Under the pieces are notes generated by a model. That model searched no databases. It was not told the origin of the DNA and was given only the letters and a program-made list of their open reading frames with translations. Below, in pieces: positions 34,272 to 43,246 of a DNA stretch of 44,675 nucleotides (position 1 is its first letter; each line of letters opens with the position of its first letter). The stretch is from Opitutales bacterium (GTDB taxonomy: Bacteria; Verrucomicrobiota; Verrucomicrobiia; Opitutales; JABSRG01). The position numbers and the translations under genes were made by a program. Where the stretch lies: NCBI GenBank assembly GCA_013215165.1, contig JABSRG010000026.1, positions 1 through 44,675 of the forward strand, given 5' to 3'.

Positions 34272-36540
34272 AGCTTTCACCGGGGTCCTCGAACGGATCA
34301 TCTATGCCAATGAGGAGAACCATTATTGCGTGGGTGAGCTGACGCTCGGAAAAGGGAAGGACAAAGTAACGATTGCCGGTGTGTTACCCAATGTACAGTG
34401 CGGAGAGACCCTCGAAGTGTCGGGCGAATGGCAGCGGCATAAGACGCATGGAAGACAGTTTAAAGTAAGCCGATTCAACTCAAAACTCCCGCAATCTGTC
34501 TGGGGGATTCGACGCTACCTGGGCAGTGGCTTAGTCCCCGGGATCGGCCCCAAATATGCCGACAAGATCGTGGACCATTTTGGGGTCGAAACCCTAGAAA
34601 TCATCGGCTCAGACAGCGGCCGACTTGTCGAAGTAGAAGGCATAGGCAAGGGGCGTAGCCGATCGATCAAGGAAGCCTGGGATGCGCAGCAATCTGTTCG
34701 CGAGGTGATGGTGTTCCTGCAAGCATATGGCATCACCAACAGCCAATGCGTGCGCTTAGTTAAAAAATACGGGAATGACGTCCTCGAAATTTTAAAGAAA
34801 AACCCCTACCGGATCATCCGTGACATCGATCGTGTCGGGTTCAAGACGGCCGATCAAATCGCCCGCAACATGGGCCTGGGAAATGAACACCCGTTCCGCC
34901 TGGAAGCCGGCATCGAACACGTCATCCGCGAACAGGAGAAGGAAGGCCATACACTGGTGGAGCAAGAGCGTTTGATCGCGCTCGCCACCCGCACCTTAGA
35001 GGTGCCCCCAGAAAAGATTTCTCAACGTATCCAGCAGCTCACAGCAAAAGGGCAATTTCTCTGCAGGACAGGCGACGAAGGCATTCAGGTAAGCCGCGTC
35101 GCTAACCAGGAGAAAGAGATCGTGCGCTGCCTGGAACAGCTCCGCACCACCCCCTCTTCCTTGCCGTCCATTAAAATACCCAAAGCAGTCATCTGGTCAC
35201 AAGAGCAAGCCGGCTTTGAGTTCGCTGCCCAACAAAGCGCGGCCATAGAAATGGCCCTGAGTGCGAAGGTCTCTATCCTCACCGGAGGCCCCGGCACGGG
35301 AAAAACGACCATCTTACGCGCTGTCGTCAACATCCTCGAAGCCAAACGCTGCCGCATCCTTCTGACCTCACCGACCGGCCGAGCCGCCCAACGCCTAGCA
35401 GAGAGTTGTGACCACCCTGCATCGACCTTGCACCGTTTATTAAAAAACGACCCCAATACCGGCGGTTTTGTGCACAATCAGGACAATCCTCTACCCGCAG
35501 ACTACATCGTGGTCGACGAGGCAAGTATGCTCGATACATCGCTGGCCGCTAGTCTGCTACGCGCCGTTCCTGCGCAAGCCCACTTGCTTCTCGTGGGTGA
35601 CACCGATCAACTGCCATCTGTAGGAGCAGGGCACATCCTGCACGATTTCCTTGAGACCCCAGCCGAGTTCATCCCGCGCACAAAACTCGATATCATTTTT
35701 CGACAAGGAAAAACCTCCAGCATCGTCACTACAGCTCACGCCATCTTAGCAGGTAAGGCTGCCCTCCCCCACACCGCCAACCTGGCATCAGAAATCGACT
35801 GGAGTTCTGACTTTAACTTCGTCACAGCCGAAAACCCAACGGCAACCGCCAAGAAGTTGTTGATGCTCAACCGAGACATCCTGCCCAAACAGCTCCGCGT
35901 TGATCCCGTTCAAGACATACAGGTCATGGCGCCGATGTATCGTGGAGAAGCAGGAATCCAGGCCTTTAATGAGTCTTTACAAGAATGCTTAAATCCAGAG
36001 GGCACAAAAACCTCTCAACAAAACGTTGAAGCAAATCAAGTATGGACTCAACGACATTTCCGCGAATCGACTGGACGTCCCCAAGCCAAAGTAATCCGCC
36101 ATAGTGGCCGCACTTTCCGTGAAGGCGATAAGGTCATTCAGATGAAAAACAGTTACGACAAGGATGTCTTCAACGGAGATGTCGGTATCGTCGAAGGAGT
36201 TGCCCCCGACGGCGATACCCTCATCGTACGATTTAATAATGAGCGTGTCACCTACGACCGTGGTGAACTTTCTGAACTGGACCACGCCTACGCCATTTCT
36301 ATCCACAAAAGCCAGGGATCGGAATACCCCATTGTGATTGTTCCGATACTTAAACAGCATTTTGTTATGCTGCAACGCAACCTCATCTACACGGCGATTA
36401 CGCGCGCAAGAAAACGCGTCTTTGTCATCGGAGACCCCGAAGCCTGGAAAATCGCTGTTGACCGCGTCCAAACTGAAGAACGACGAACGGGGCTGAGCTG
36501 GTTTTTAAAGGAGGGTTTTGTGGAGAACGAAACGGAGTAA
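34261..36540 (+). CDS. recD2: RecD2-type ATP-dependent 5'-3' DNA helicase
   Basis: 759 residues from the ATG at 34261 (MEHEAFTGVLERIIYANEEN); a longer frame from 34207 lies wholly in vapC and is unlikely. Seen: the N-terminal OB-like region and tandem helix-hairpin-helix segment (GLVPGIGPKYADKIVDHFG, about 85-150), superfamily 1B helicase motifs with Walker A GGPGTGKT (342-349), Walker B VVDEASMLD, LLVGDTDQLPSVG, and late motifs SIHKSQGSEYP and RNLIYTAITRARK. RecD2 works in DNA repair without RecBC. The start overlaps the vapC stop by 11 bp. After the stop there is a 777-bp gene-free stretch of repeats. Confidence 0.92.
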   Translation: MEHEAFTGVLERIIYANEENHYCVGELTLGKGKDKVTIAGVLPNVQCGETLEVSGEWQRHKTHGRQFKVSRFNSKLPQSVWGIRRYLGSGLVPGIGPKYADKIVDHFGVETLEIIGSDSGRLVEVEGIGKGRSRSIKEAWDAQQSVREVMVFLQAYGITNSQCVRLVKKYGNDVLEILKKNPYRIIRDIDRVGFKTADQIARNMGLGNEHPFRLEAGIEHVIREQEKEGHTLVEQERLIALATRTLEVPPEKISQRIQQLTAKGQFLCRTGDEGIQVSRVANQEKEIVRCLEQLRTTPSSLPSIKIPKAVIWSQEQAGFEFAAQQSAAIEMALSAKVSILTGGPGTGKTTILRAVVNILEAKRCRILLTSPTGRAAQRLAESCDHPASTLHRLLKNDPNTGGFVHNQDNPLPADYIVVDEASMLDTSLAASLLRAVPAQAHLLLVGDTDQLPSVGAGHILHDFLETPAEFIPRTKLDIIFRQGKTSSIVTTAHAILAGKAALPHTANLASEIDWSSDFNFVTAENPTATAKKLLMLNRDILPKQLRVDPVQDIQVMAPMYRGEAGIQAFNESLQECLNPEGTKTSQQNVEANQVWTQRHFRESTGRPQAKVIRHSGRTFREGDKVIQMKNSYDKDVFNGDVGIVEGVAPDGDTLIVRFNNERVTYDRGELSELDHAYAISIHKSQGSEYPIVIVPILKQHFVMLQRNLIYTAITRARKRVFVIGDPEAWKIAVDRVQTEERRTGLSWFLKEGFVENETE

Positions 36541-36628
36541 GTAGAGATGGTGTCTCATACCTAATATCTACTTAAAAGCTCTAGTATACATCAACATACG
36601 TATCAGACCCCGGCACACGTCCGTTTTG

Positions 36629-36725
36629 TAGGGTGATCGCGAGAGCGATTGCCATGGAGTGGGCCAAAGCTCTGACCGAGCAATGGCTATCGCCATCACG
36701 CTACGCGTGGCATCTGGATTTAGCT
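36629..36725. repeat. Intergenic repeat B, copy 3
   Basis: GTAGGGTGATCGCGAGAGCG, ATTGCCATGGAGTGGGCCAA and AATGGCTATCGCCATCACGC, parallel to copy 1 at 6812-6885, and again followed directly by repeat A. The B-then-A order is therefore preserved. Confidence 0.62.
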
Positions 36726-36747
36726 CAGAACACACCACAGATATCTC

Positions 36748-37255
36748 GGCCAAACAGCCGCGATCCCAAATCAAAACATTTGCGTTTATTAGCGTGCATT
36801 AGCGGATCCAAGAAAACTAAAACCCAGCCAAGAGACACATACATACTCCCACGATCTCTTTTTTAGCCGCAGAAAACGCGGAAGCCGCGGCTCATTTAGA
36901 GCGTGCTGCATCAAAACCGGCGGCGACAAAGCGCCGCCCTCCAGTGCCTTCTGTAGCTGGAGGGGCATGCTTTGTCATGACCCAGCGCTAAAACGGCCCC
37001 AAAGCAAAACATTCGCGTCTATTCGCGGATCCCTAAAATACTAAAAGCCAGCCTAGGGATACATGCACATTCCCTCGGCCTACTTTTTTGCCGCAGAAAG
37101 CGCGGAAATTCGCGGAATTTATTTGGGGAAAGTATACATCTCGAATCTCAAATTCCGCGTTGTTCCGCGTCTTCCGCGGCTCATTTAGAACATGCTGCAT
37201 TCAAACATACAACAACTCAGGCGGCGGCGAAGCGCCGCCCTCCAGTTTTGCTTGG
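36748..37255. repeat. Intergenic repeat A, copy 5 (two units)
   Basis: The first unit (36748-36990) is partly deleted, the second (36990-37255) more complete, each with TTCCGCGGCTCATTTAGA and a GGCGGCGA(C/G)...CGCCGCCCTCC hairpin. Together with repeat B it accounts for the 36541-37317 gap. Confidence 0.75.
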
Positions 37256-37317
37256 ACCAACCCTCGACATAACTGGTTAACGAGACCATCAAAGACCTCA
37301 AATATTAACAGATAGCG

Positions 37318-38577
37318 TTAGCGAGTTTTATAAGAGCTCCAAAGCTTTGAAAGCGGCACAGCATGAAAACGGTCATCACCGAGTCTCAATACAGAATCTC
37401 CATCGTAGAGCACAATCCCCCGCATGAAATCCGACCCAGCTTGCTCAGCGAGGCGGCGTAAACCCATAGCATCGCTCAATGTGACACGAGAGGACGCCTT
37501 TACCTCGACACCCCAAACCCGACTGCCACGAGTGATCACACAATCGACCTCCACTTTGTCTTTGTCGCGGTAATGATAAAACTGCAGATCTGGATCAGTC
37601 CATGCAGCATGAGCAACAAGCTCTTGTAAAACAAACGACTCTAAAAGATGGCCAAACTGGCCTTTTTTCAGCATCCAATCTTCAGGATGCAGACCGCTCA
37701 GAGTCGCTGCCAAGCCTGTATCGCACATGTGAAGCTTTGGCGACTTGATGAGGCGCGAAGCAGTATTTCTATGCCATGCGGGCAATCGCCGAACGAGGAA
37801 CAGTTTTTCAAGGATCGCAATATGACGATAGACCGTATCTCGATCCATTTTGAGGTCCACTGCGAGAGAGGATACATTGAGTAATTCGGCCGTACGAATA
37901 GCGATCATACGTACCAAGCTACCTATTTGATCTCCATCCTGAATGCGCGCCACATCGTACACGTCGCGCTCAATGATCGATCTGAGGTATTGCCGGTGCC
38001 ATTGCCGAGCACGCGCTATCAAACGCCGATTAGGCTCAGGATAGCCTCCTAGCGTAATCCGCTCGGGCAACTGAGAAGCCTCCAAAGTCTTGTTGCTCCG
38101 TATAGGCTCAACAAAACCTTCGTGGAGTAGCCTCTCGAGAAAGAGTCCGGGCGCGCCCACTTTCTCTGCTTGGGTAAAAGGCTGGAGGAAAAGGCATTCC
38201 ATACGTCCAGCCAATGAGTCTGCTAACCTTGGAAGCTGCAGTAAATTAGCCGAGCCGGTGAGCAAAAAACGGCCTGCACTACGTTCTTTATCAACGGCAC
38301 GCTTGATCGCAAGAAACAGCTCTGGTGCGCGCTGCACCTCATCCAACGTTACCTTTTCTGGAAGCTGAGCAACAAAACCCATAGGATCATTACGGACTGC
38401 ATCCAAGAGGTTTTGATCATCCAAGCTAATGTATGCTCGGTTATCTTGAAAATGCTCTGCCAATGTAGACTTACCACTCTGTCGAGCTCCTAAAAGACAG
38501 ACAACCGGGGTGTCTGATAGAGCTTCCTCAAGCGATATTTTAAGGTGCCTATGAACAAAGATTTTTTCTGCGTCCAT
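37318..38577 (-). CDS. AAA+ ATPase with C-terminal DUF4143 (AAA_14 family)
   Basis: A 419-residue relative of the protein at 9569-10744, but not a recent duplicate. Walker A is GARQSGKS (30-37), Walker B KVTLDEVQ (D79, E80), then FLLTGSANLLQLPRLADSLAGR. The DUF4143 half ends with ESFVLQELVAHA, KVEVDCVITRG and GVEVKASSRV, a nuclease-like E...D...ExK pattern. Its function is not established; members may be mobile-element or TA-like loci. The start codon (38575-38577) lies inside the first of five 16-bp repeats, which implies tight autoregulation. It is flanked by repeats on its 3' side. Confidence 0.88.
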   Translation of the reverse strand: MDAEKIFVHRHLKISLEEALSDTPVVCLLGARQSGKSTLAEHFQDNRAYISLDDQNLLDAVRNDPMGFVAQLPEKVTLDEVQRAPELFLAIKRAVDKERSAGRFLLTGSANLLQLPRLADSLAGRMECLFLQPFTQAEKVGAPGLFLERLLHEGFVEPIRSNKTLEASQLPERITLGGYPEPNRRLIARARQWHRQYLRSIIERDVYDVARIQDGDQIGSLVRMIAIRTAELLNVSSLAVDLKMDRDTVYRHIAILEKLFLVRRLPAWHRNTASRLIKSPKLHMCDTGLAATLSGLHPEDWMLKKGQFGHLLESFVLQELVAHAAWTDPDLQFYHYRDKDKVEVDCVITRGSRVWGVEVKASSRVTLSDAMGLRRLAEQAGSDFMRGIVLYDGDSVLRLGDDRFHAVPLSKLWSSYKTR

Positions 38578-38678
38578 TTGCGGTATAACATACCGTCCAT
38601 TTGCGGTATGTCAATTCGTCTATTTGCGGCATGGAATAGCGTCCAATTGCGGTATATATGCGCGTCTGATTGCGGTAT
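38571..38678. promoter_or_regulatory. Five 16-bp direct repeats at exact 23-bp spacing, over ATPase start
   Basis: Cores start at 38571, 38594, 38617, 38640 and 38663. Consensus CGTC(C/T)(A/G)(T/A)TTGCGG(T/C)AT; the 7-bp spacers are unrelated. Just over two helical turns apart, so five protein copies would line up on one face. The first repeat covers the start codon of the ATPase gene. It resembles an iteron or multi-site operator. Confidence 0.85.
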
Positions 38679-38862
38679 AGTCAAGAATCGAGGAAGCTGG
38701 AAAAAACACATACCTGAGCCACTACGGGAAGCAAATAGTCAAGAAATGGAAGCCTCTGTATTTTTCTTATTACCGATCTACGGTGTATCATATCCGGACT
38801 TCCAAAGTTATACCGGTTATGCGTATTCTATTCTCGGGGAGATTTGAAAACTTCCAAATTGC

Positions 38863-39423
38863 ATGAGAAAGATCACAGTAGATTTCAATGCGCCGTTTAC
38901 GCTAACGTTCACGTTTGCTGCTTGCCTAGCTACGATCGTAGGCGGTTTTTCTGATGGGGCTGCGCGCACGCTTTTTATGGTCGGGGCCCCGATGGATTGG
39001 GGCAATCCATTCGATTACATACGGCTCTTCAGCTACATCCTCGGACATGCGGATTGGACACACTTCGCTGGAAACTTCACACTCATCTTGCTCGTGGGAC
39101 CGATCCTCGAAGAGAAATACTCTACCCGACGCATCGTCATAATGACTTTGGTCACTGCTGTGATTACCGGGCTCCTCCATGCCGTATTCTCAAGCGGAGG
39201 CCTCATGGGCGCGAGCGGCATTGCCTTCATGCTAATTTTGCTGAGCAGCCTTACCAATTTGAAGACGGGTAGCCTTCCCCTGACTTTCGTCATCGTCGCA
39301 CTCCTGTATGGCGGCAACGAAATTTATATGGCAATCACCCAGCAGGATAACATTTCCCAGTTCGCACATCTCGCAGGCGGTGCCATGGGGGCAATTTTTG
39401 GATTTTTTCTGAGGGGTAAGTGA
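38863..39423 (+). CDS. Rhomboid family intramembrane serine protease
   Basis: A 186-residue polytopic protein with about six membrane helices. Catalytic Ser118 is in GASG (116-119), His169 in QFAHLAGG, and the oxyanion-side HxxxN is HFAGN (H67, N71). Rhomboids cut membrane-spanning substrates within the bilayer. The size is minimal for the family (no extra cytoplasmic domain). The ATG at 38863 gives MRKITVDFNAPF. It stands alone downstream of the divergent ATPase operator region; the substrate is unknown. Confidence 0.9.
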   Translation: MRKITVDFNAPFTLTFTFAACLATIVGGFSDGAARTLFMVGAPMDWGNPFDYIRLFSYILGHADWTHFAGNFTLILLVGPILEEKYSTRRIVIMTLVTAVITGLLHAVFSSGGLMGASGIAFMLILLSSLTNLKTGSLPLTFVIVALLYGGNEIYMAITQQDNISQFAHLAGGAMGAIFGFFLRGK

Positions 39424-39454
39424 CCGATCGGATTTCGACATCGTGAGGCAATAG

Positions 39455-39895
39455 GGTCACGTCAAAGCGTGCCCCTCCAAGCAGAGATAGCACAGAGGGC
39501 GGTGCTTCGTCGCCGCCGAAGGAGGACTTGAAACGTTTTTTGCCAATTCAAATACAGCACGCTCGGACTTGGCCGCGGAAGACGCGGAACTGCGCGGAAT
39601 TTGAAAATCAAGAGCTATAACTTTCCCCAAATAACTTCTGCGGATTTCCGCGCTTTCTGCGGCAGAAAAATGGGCCGTAGGACAGTGTATGTGAGGGGTT
39701 AGTTTCGGTTCGATCAACGGCCCACGCGGCGACAGAGCGCCGCGACTACAACAACAGCTTTCAGGAGCATCCTGCACAAATTCGGTCGCTTGTGTTGTCT
39801 GTTTGTATCTGCGCTGGGTCACGACGAAGCGTGCCCTTCCAATCCGAGATAGCACTGGAGAGCGGTGCTTCGTCGCCGCCGAAGGTGTGGCTATA
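39455..39895. repeat. Intergenic repeat A, copy 6 (inverted)
   Basis: The same modules in reverse: GGCGGTGCTTCGTCGCCGCC, then CCGCGGAAGACGCGGAACTG, GCGCGGAATTTGAAAATC, TTTCCGCGCTTTCTGCGG. A half copy of palindromic repeat C (GCGGCGACAGAGCGCCGCGA, 39726-39749) is embedded. The GGTCACG(T/A)C...CGTGCCC phrase occurs twice (near 39455 and 39818). No gene. Confidence 0.72.
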
Positions 39896-39898
39896 GAC

Positions 39899-40510
39899 TC
39901 AGGCCTTCTTATCGTCTTTAATCGCGTCCGCGTCGAAACCTAGAGCATCGTCCCTTTCCAAGTCCGAACCCACTGAGCGTTCAGATGAGGCAAAAGAACT
40001 TGAAGAAATCGTGTCCGTAGAGTCCGAAAACTCCTCCTCGACCGACGGGTTCGTGGCCCCATGCCCGTAGGGCCGCTGCACTGTAATGCCGCCGACACTG
40101 GTCACGAGGATATCAATATCCCCGATTTTTCGGAACCCGAGGTTATCCATAAGCTGGGCCTGCAGCGTTTCGCGCAATTCTTCACGGACTTCCCGCATTT
40201 TTACGTCTCCATCGACCTTGAGTTTTATTTTCAGTGTCGGGATGCCCTTTTTGACCTTTGTGAAGACTTTCGGTTGTTTGATCGTATCGATCTGAGCGCA
40301 GGCTGATTGGACCAATTCATTAATCGCTGAGCGGCTGATCGAAACCGAACCACTGCCATCTTCAAAGGCGACGATCACCTTCACTTTACGTGGCCTCATG
40401 ATGAATGCGACGAGGAATATGGCAAGCAACAGACTGATTCCAAATCCGAGATAGGGAGCATAAGGCTCAGACCAGAATGCTTGGAAGTAGGCTTCAATTT
40501 GCTTAATCAT
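39899..40510 (-). CDS. AmaP-like membrane protein, Asp23-associated
   Basis: A 203-residue protein with one N-terminal membrane helix (about 20-38; LGFGISLLLAIFLVAFIMR) and a cytoplasmic alpha/beta domain (45-145; VKVIVAFEDGSGSVSISRSAI...LRETLQAQLMDNLG) resembling the Asp23/AmaP family, then a Ser/Glu-rich tail. In Gram-positives AmaP anchors Asp23 to the membrane, and here it directly follows an asp23 gene. A hairpin terminator fills the 44-bp gap before its ATG (40508-40510), leaving no normal ribosome-binding site, so expression may depend on partial readthrough. Confidence 0.72.
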   Translation of the reverse strand: MIKQIEAYFQAFWSEPYAPYLGFGISLLLAIFLVAFIMRPRKVKVIVAFEDGSGSVSISRSAINELVQSACAQIDTIKQPKVFTKVKKGIPTLKIKLKVDGDVKMREVREELRETLQAQLMDNLGFRKIGDIDILVTSVGGITVQRPYGHGATNPSVEEEFSDSTDTISSSSFASSERSVGSDLERDDALGFDADAIKDDKKA

Positions 40511-40512
40511 AG

Positions 40513-40542
40513 ATAAAAAAAGCCCGGCAAATGCGGGCTTTT
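40513..40542 (-). terminator. Hairpin terminator or attenuator between asp23 and amaP-like gene
   Basis: Stem AAAAGCCCG / CGGGCTTTT (40518-40526 with 40534-40542), seven-base loop, T-rich run toward 40513 on the minus strand. It ends three bases before the next start codon. Confidence 0.8.
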
Positions 40543-40554
40543 AAAAGGTTAAAA

Positions 40555-40992
40555 TTAGTCGACCTTAGGAGAAATGGTGTCATGCCCATCGCCGTCCGAT
40601 TTGGCACTCTCATGGCGCACAGCATCGATGATGATGTCCACTTGCGCGACTGCGGTAGAAGTCATTTTTTCCACGTAATCGATAATGGTCTGTTGGACAA
40701 TTTGACCTGTCTTGGCCAGCTCGACACCAAATTTGAGAACCACCTTAATCTCGATGATATACTCTTCGGCTTCGTTAGTAGTCACTTTCACGCCGCTACG
40801 CGAGCTGAACATGTCCGTGATGTTTTCCTTTAGGCTGCCACTACCGACACCGACAACGCCGGGCACCTCAAGGGTGGCCAGGCGCACGATATTGGCGACA
40901 ACTTCATGGTTAATGCGGATACTACCTGAAGAGGGACTCTCTTCATTGATGGTGTGCACTGTTGTATCGGTGGATTCTTTTGGGTCGCTCAT
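40555..40992 (-). CDS. Asp23/Gls24 family protein
   Basis: A 145-residue cytoplasmic protein with the Asp23 core (about 22-125): [51 protein letters not shown] and [22 protein letters not shown]. Asp23 proteins are envelope-stress associated and abundant in Firmicutes; in this setting the role is unknown. Its ATG overlaps the accC stop by four bases (40989-40992), so it is made together with acetyl-CoA carboxylase subunits. A terminator follows. Confidence 0.88.
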   Translation of the reverse strand: MSDPKESTDTTVHTINEESPSSGSIRINHEVVANIVRLATLEVPGVVGVGSGSLKENITDMFSSRSGVKVTTNEAEEYIIEIKVVLKFGVELAKTGQIVQQTIIDYVEKMTSTAVAQVDIIIDAVRHESAKSDGDGHDTISPKVD

Positions 40993-42371
40993 GCAAAAAA
41001 GTCAGATTGGGTGAATGAATCTTCAGGGGCGCGGTTCATGAATTCCTCCACGAACTTGGTGGTAGCTTCACCTTGGCGGAATACTGGGTCGTTCACAATA
41101 GCTTTTGTAAAAGGAATCGTCGTTTTGATCCCACGAATAATATATTCGCTCAATGCGCGGTTCATCCGATCGAGAGCCAGCTCTCGATTTCGGCCGTAGG
41201 TGATCACCTTGGAAATCATGCTATCGTAATACGGCGGAATCACATAGCCCCCATAGGCATGAGAGTCGATCCGCACGCCATGGCCGCCTGGAGCGTAGTA
41301 GAGCCCAATCTCTCCGGGGCAGGGAGCGAAGTTGCGCGATGGATCCTCGGCATTCACCCGGCACTCAATCGCGTGGCGGATTATTTTAACATCGCTCTGG
41401 CTATACTCGAGCTTCTTGCCGCTCGCAATGAGGAGCTGCTCTTTCACAAGATCGATCCCAGTCACCGCCTCGGTCACGCCGTGCTCGACCTGGATGCGGG
41501 TATTCATCTCGATGAAGTAAAAGTTTCCGTGCTTATCGACCAAGAACTCGATGGTGCCGGCATTGGTATATTCGGCCGCTTTGGCTGCGGCGACGGAGGC
41601 CTGCCCCATCTTCTTGCGGAGCTTATCGGACAAGAATGGAGATGGAGCCTCCTCAATCAGCTTTTGGTGACGGCGTTGGACGGAGCAATCACGCTCACCC
41701 AAGTGGATGATGTTGCCGTGCTCGTCGGCCAGCACTTGAAACTCGATATGGCGCGGGGCTTCGATAAATTTCTCGATATAGACGTCACCATTTCCAAAGG
41801 CCTTCGCCGCCTCATTGCGCGCCGCATTAAATTCTTTCTTGAAAGCGACTGAGTTGTGCGCCGTGCGCATGCCCTTACCACCGCCACCGGCAACAGCTTT
41901 AATAATGACGGGAAATCCGATCCCTTCAGCAACACGCAGAGCTTCAGTCTCATCGGCGATCGGTCCATCACTGCCAGGAACTGTGGGAACACCGGCTTTC
42001 TTGACCACCTCGCGTGCTGTGGCCTTGTCGCCCATCATATTGATCGCCTCAGAGCGCGGGCCCACAAACTTGATGTTACACTTTTCACACTGCTCTGCGA
42101 ACTCCGCATTTTCCGCGAGAAATCCGTAGCCAGGGTGAATGGCGTCCACATCAGCGATCTCCGCCGCACTCATGATGCGGTCTGCTTTTAAGTAGCTGTC
42201 GACGCCTTGAGCCGGCCCAATGCAGATAGCAGCATCGGCGAGCTGCACATGGAGCGACTGCTCATCTGCCTCAGAATAGACGGCAAGGGTCTGAATGCCC
42301 AATTCGCGACATGCGCGCACGATACGCAGAGCAATTTCTCCGCGATTGGCTATAAGAAGTTTCTTGATCAT
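40989..42371 (-). CDS. accC: Acetyl-CoA carboxylase, biotin carboxylase subunit
   Basis: A 460-residue ATP-grasp enzyme that carboxylates biotin on AccB, the first step of fatty acid synthesis. Seen: the N-terminal [29 protein letters not shown], the ATP-binding glycine loop [56 protein letters not shown] and a [17 protein letters not shown]-terminal block. Length near the E. coli protein (449). It lies 13 bp after accB and overlaps asp23 (ATGA). Confidence 0.96.
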   Translation of the reverse strand: MIKKLLIANRGEIALRIVRACRELGIQTLAVYSEADEQSLHVQLADAAICIGPAQGVDSYLKADRIMSAAEIADVDAIHPGYGFLAENAEFAEQCEKCNIKFVGPRSEAINMMGDKATAREVVKKAGVPTVPGSDGPIADETEALRVAEGIGFPVIIKAVAGGGGKGMRTAHNSVAFKKEFNAARNEAAKAFGNGDVYIEKFIEAPRHIEFQVLADEHGNIIHLGERDCSVQRRHQKLIEEAPSPFLSDKLRKKMGQASVAAAKAAEYTNAGTIEFLVDKHGNFYFIEMNTRIQVEHGVTEAVTGIDLVKEQLLIASGKKLEYSQSDVKIIRHAIECRVNAEDPSRNFAPCPGEIGLYYAPGGHGVRIDSHAYGGYVIPPYYDSMISKVITYGRNRELALDRMNRALSEYIIRGIKTTIPFTKAIVNDPVFRQGEATTKFVEEFMNRAPEDSFTQSDFFA

Positions 42372-42384
42372 GCCTGAGGGCAGC

Positions 42385-42867
42385 CTACTTGAGCTTGAAG
42401 AGTGGCTGACCGTATTCTACCGGCGCACCATTCTCGACGAGGATTTCGACAATCGTGCCGCTCTCTTCTGCCTGGATCTCGTTCATCACCTTCATGGCCT
42501 CGATGATACAGACCGTCGAGTCCACACTCACAGTTGCCCCTTTCTCGACAAACGCTTTTGCTTCCGGCGAGGGTGAACGGTAAAAAGTCCCGACCATAGG
42601 CGATTTTATCAGTTTCGCCCCGGCGTCATCTGCGGGGTTCTCAGCAGGAGTTGTGGCGGCGTCTGCCTGCGGGATTGGCACCTGAGCGGGCATAGCTGGA
42701 GGGTATGCAGCCGGTGCGGGCATGTAGGCCACCTGAGGGGCCGTCACCTCTGTTTTTGAACCTTCGCGAGAAATACGGAGTTTGAGGCCTTCCTCTTCGA
42801 TCTCGAAGTCGGTGAGGTCACCCCGCTTCATGAGGTCAACCAGTTGCTTAATGTTTTTTAAATCCAC
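42385..42867 (-). CDS. accB: Acetyl-CoA carboxylase biotin carboxyl carrier protein
   Basis: 160 residues: an N-terminal helical segment ([20 protein letters not shown]), a Pro/Ala-rich linker (about 48-85), and a C-terminal biotinyl domain (about 86-160) with [11 protein letters not shown] and the biotinylated Lys126 in EAMKVMNEI. It carries CO2 from AccC to the transferase. First gene of accB-accC-asp23-amaP. Confidence 0.95.
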   Translation of the reverse strand: MDLKNIKQLVDLMKRGDLTDFEIEEEGLKLRISREGSKTEVTAPQVAYMPAPAAYPPAMPAQVPIPQADAATTPAENPADDAGAKLIKSPMVGTFYRSPSPEAKAFVEKGATVSVDSTVCIIEAMKVMNEIQAEESGTIVEILVENGAPVEYGQPLFKLK

Positions 42868-43246
42868 AGTAGGTCGTTTTGGTTTTAGAAAAGTGAGCGC
42901 GAGAAAAGAGAGATGTCACACAACTGACAACTCGAAAGGCACAAATGTCGCACATGGCCCACAAAAGCTCTCAGAAATAATTCTTGCTTGCTTCTAGCCG
43001 CGTTCTTTGCCAGCTCACTTAATCGCGTTCAAATCAGCGATAAGAGCGTGACCTGATAACCCCCGTTGAGAAATAGCAGAGAGTACTCAACGGTTGTATC
43101 CTGCAGCAGGATGCGCCCACTCTGCCAGAATCTAACACAATGAACCCATTCGCTTCAGCAGATGCGACTCCTGACTGTTCTCAGTCAGACGACGATCCTT
43201 TTAGTAGGAGCGGTGGGCGCTGGTGTATTGATCCTGGCGCTCGCCG
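42868..43246. other. Intergenic region between divergent accB and CNNM/CBS genes
   Basis: No convincing gene, repeat or RNA seen. It should hold the accB promoter. A hydrophobic 28-residue stretch from the ATG at 43162 overlaps the next gene in another frame but reads on into non-protein-like text. Confidence 0.5.

Noticed and set aside
38571-38678. CRISPR array
   Set aside because: Five 16-bp repeats with only 7-bp spacers and no cas genes; the geometry fits iterons or operators.
41073-41852. 259-residue ORF antisense to accC
   Set aside because: A shadow of the accC frame; no recognisable domain.
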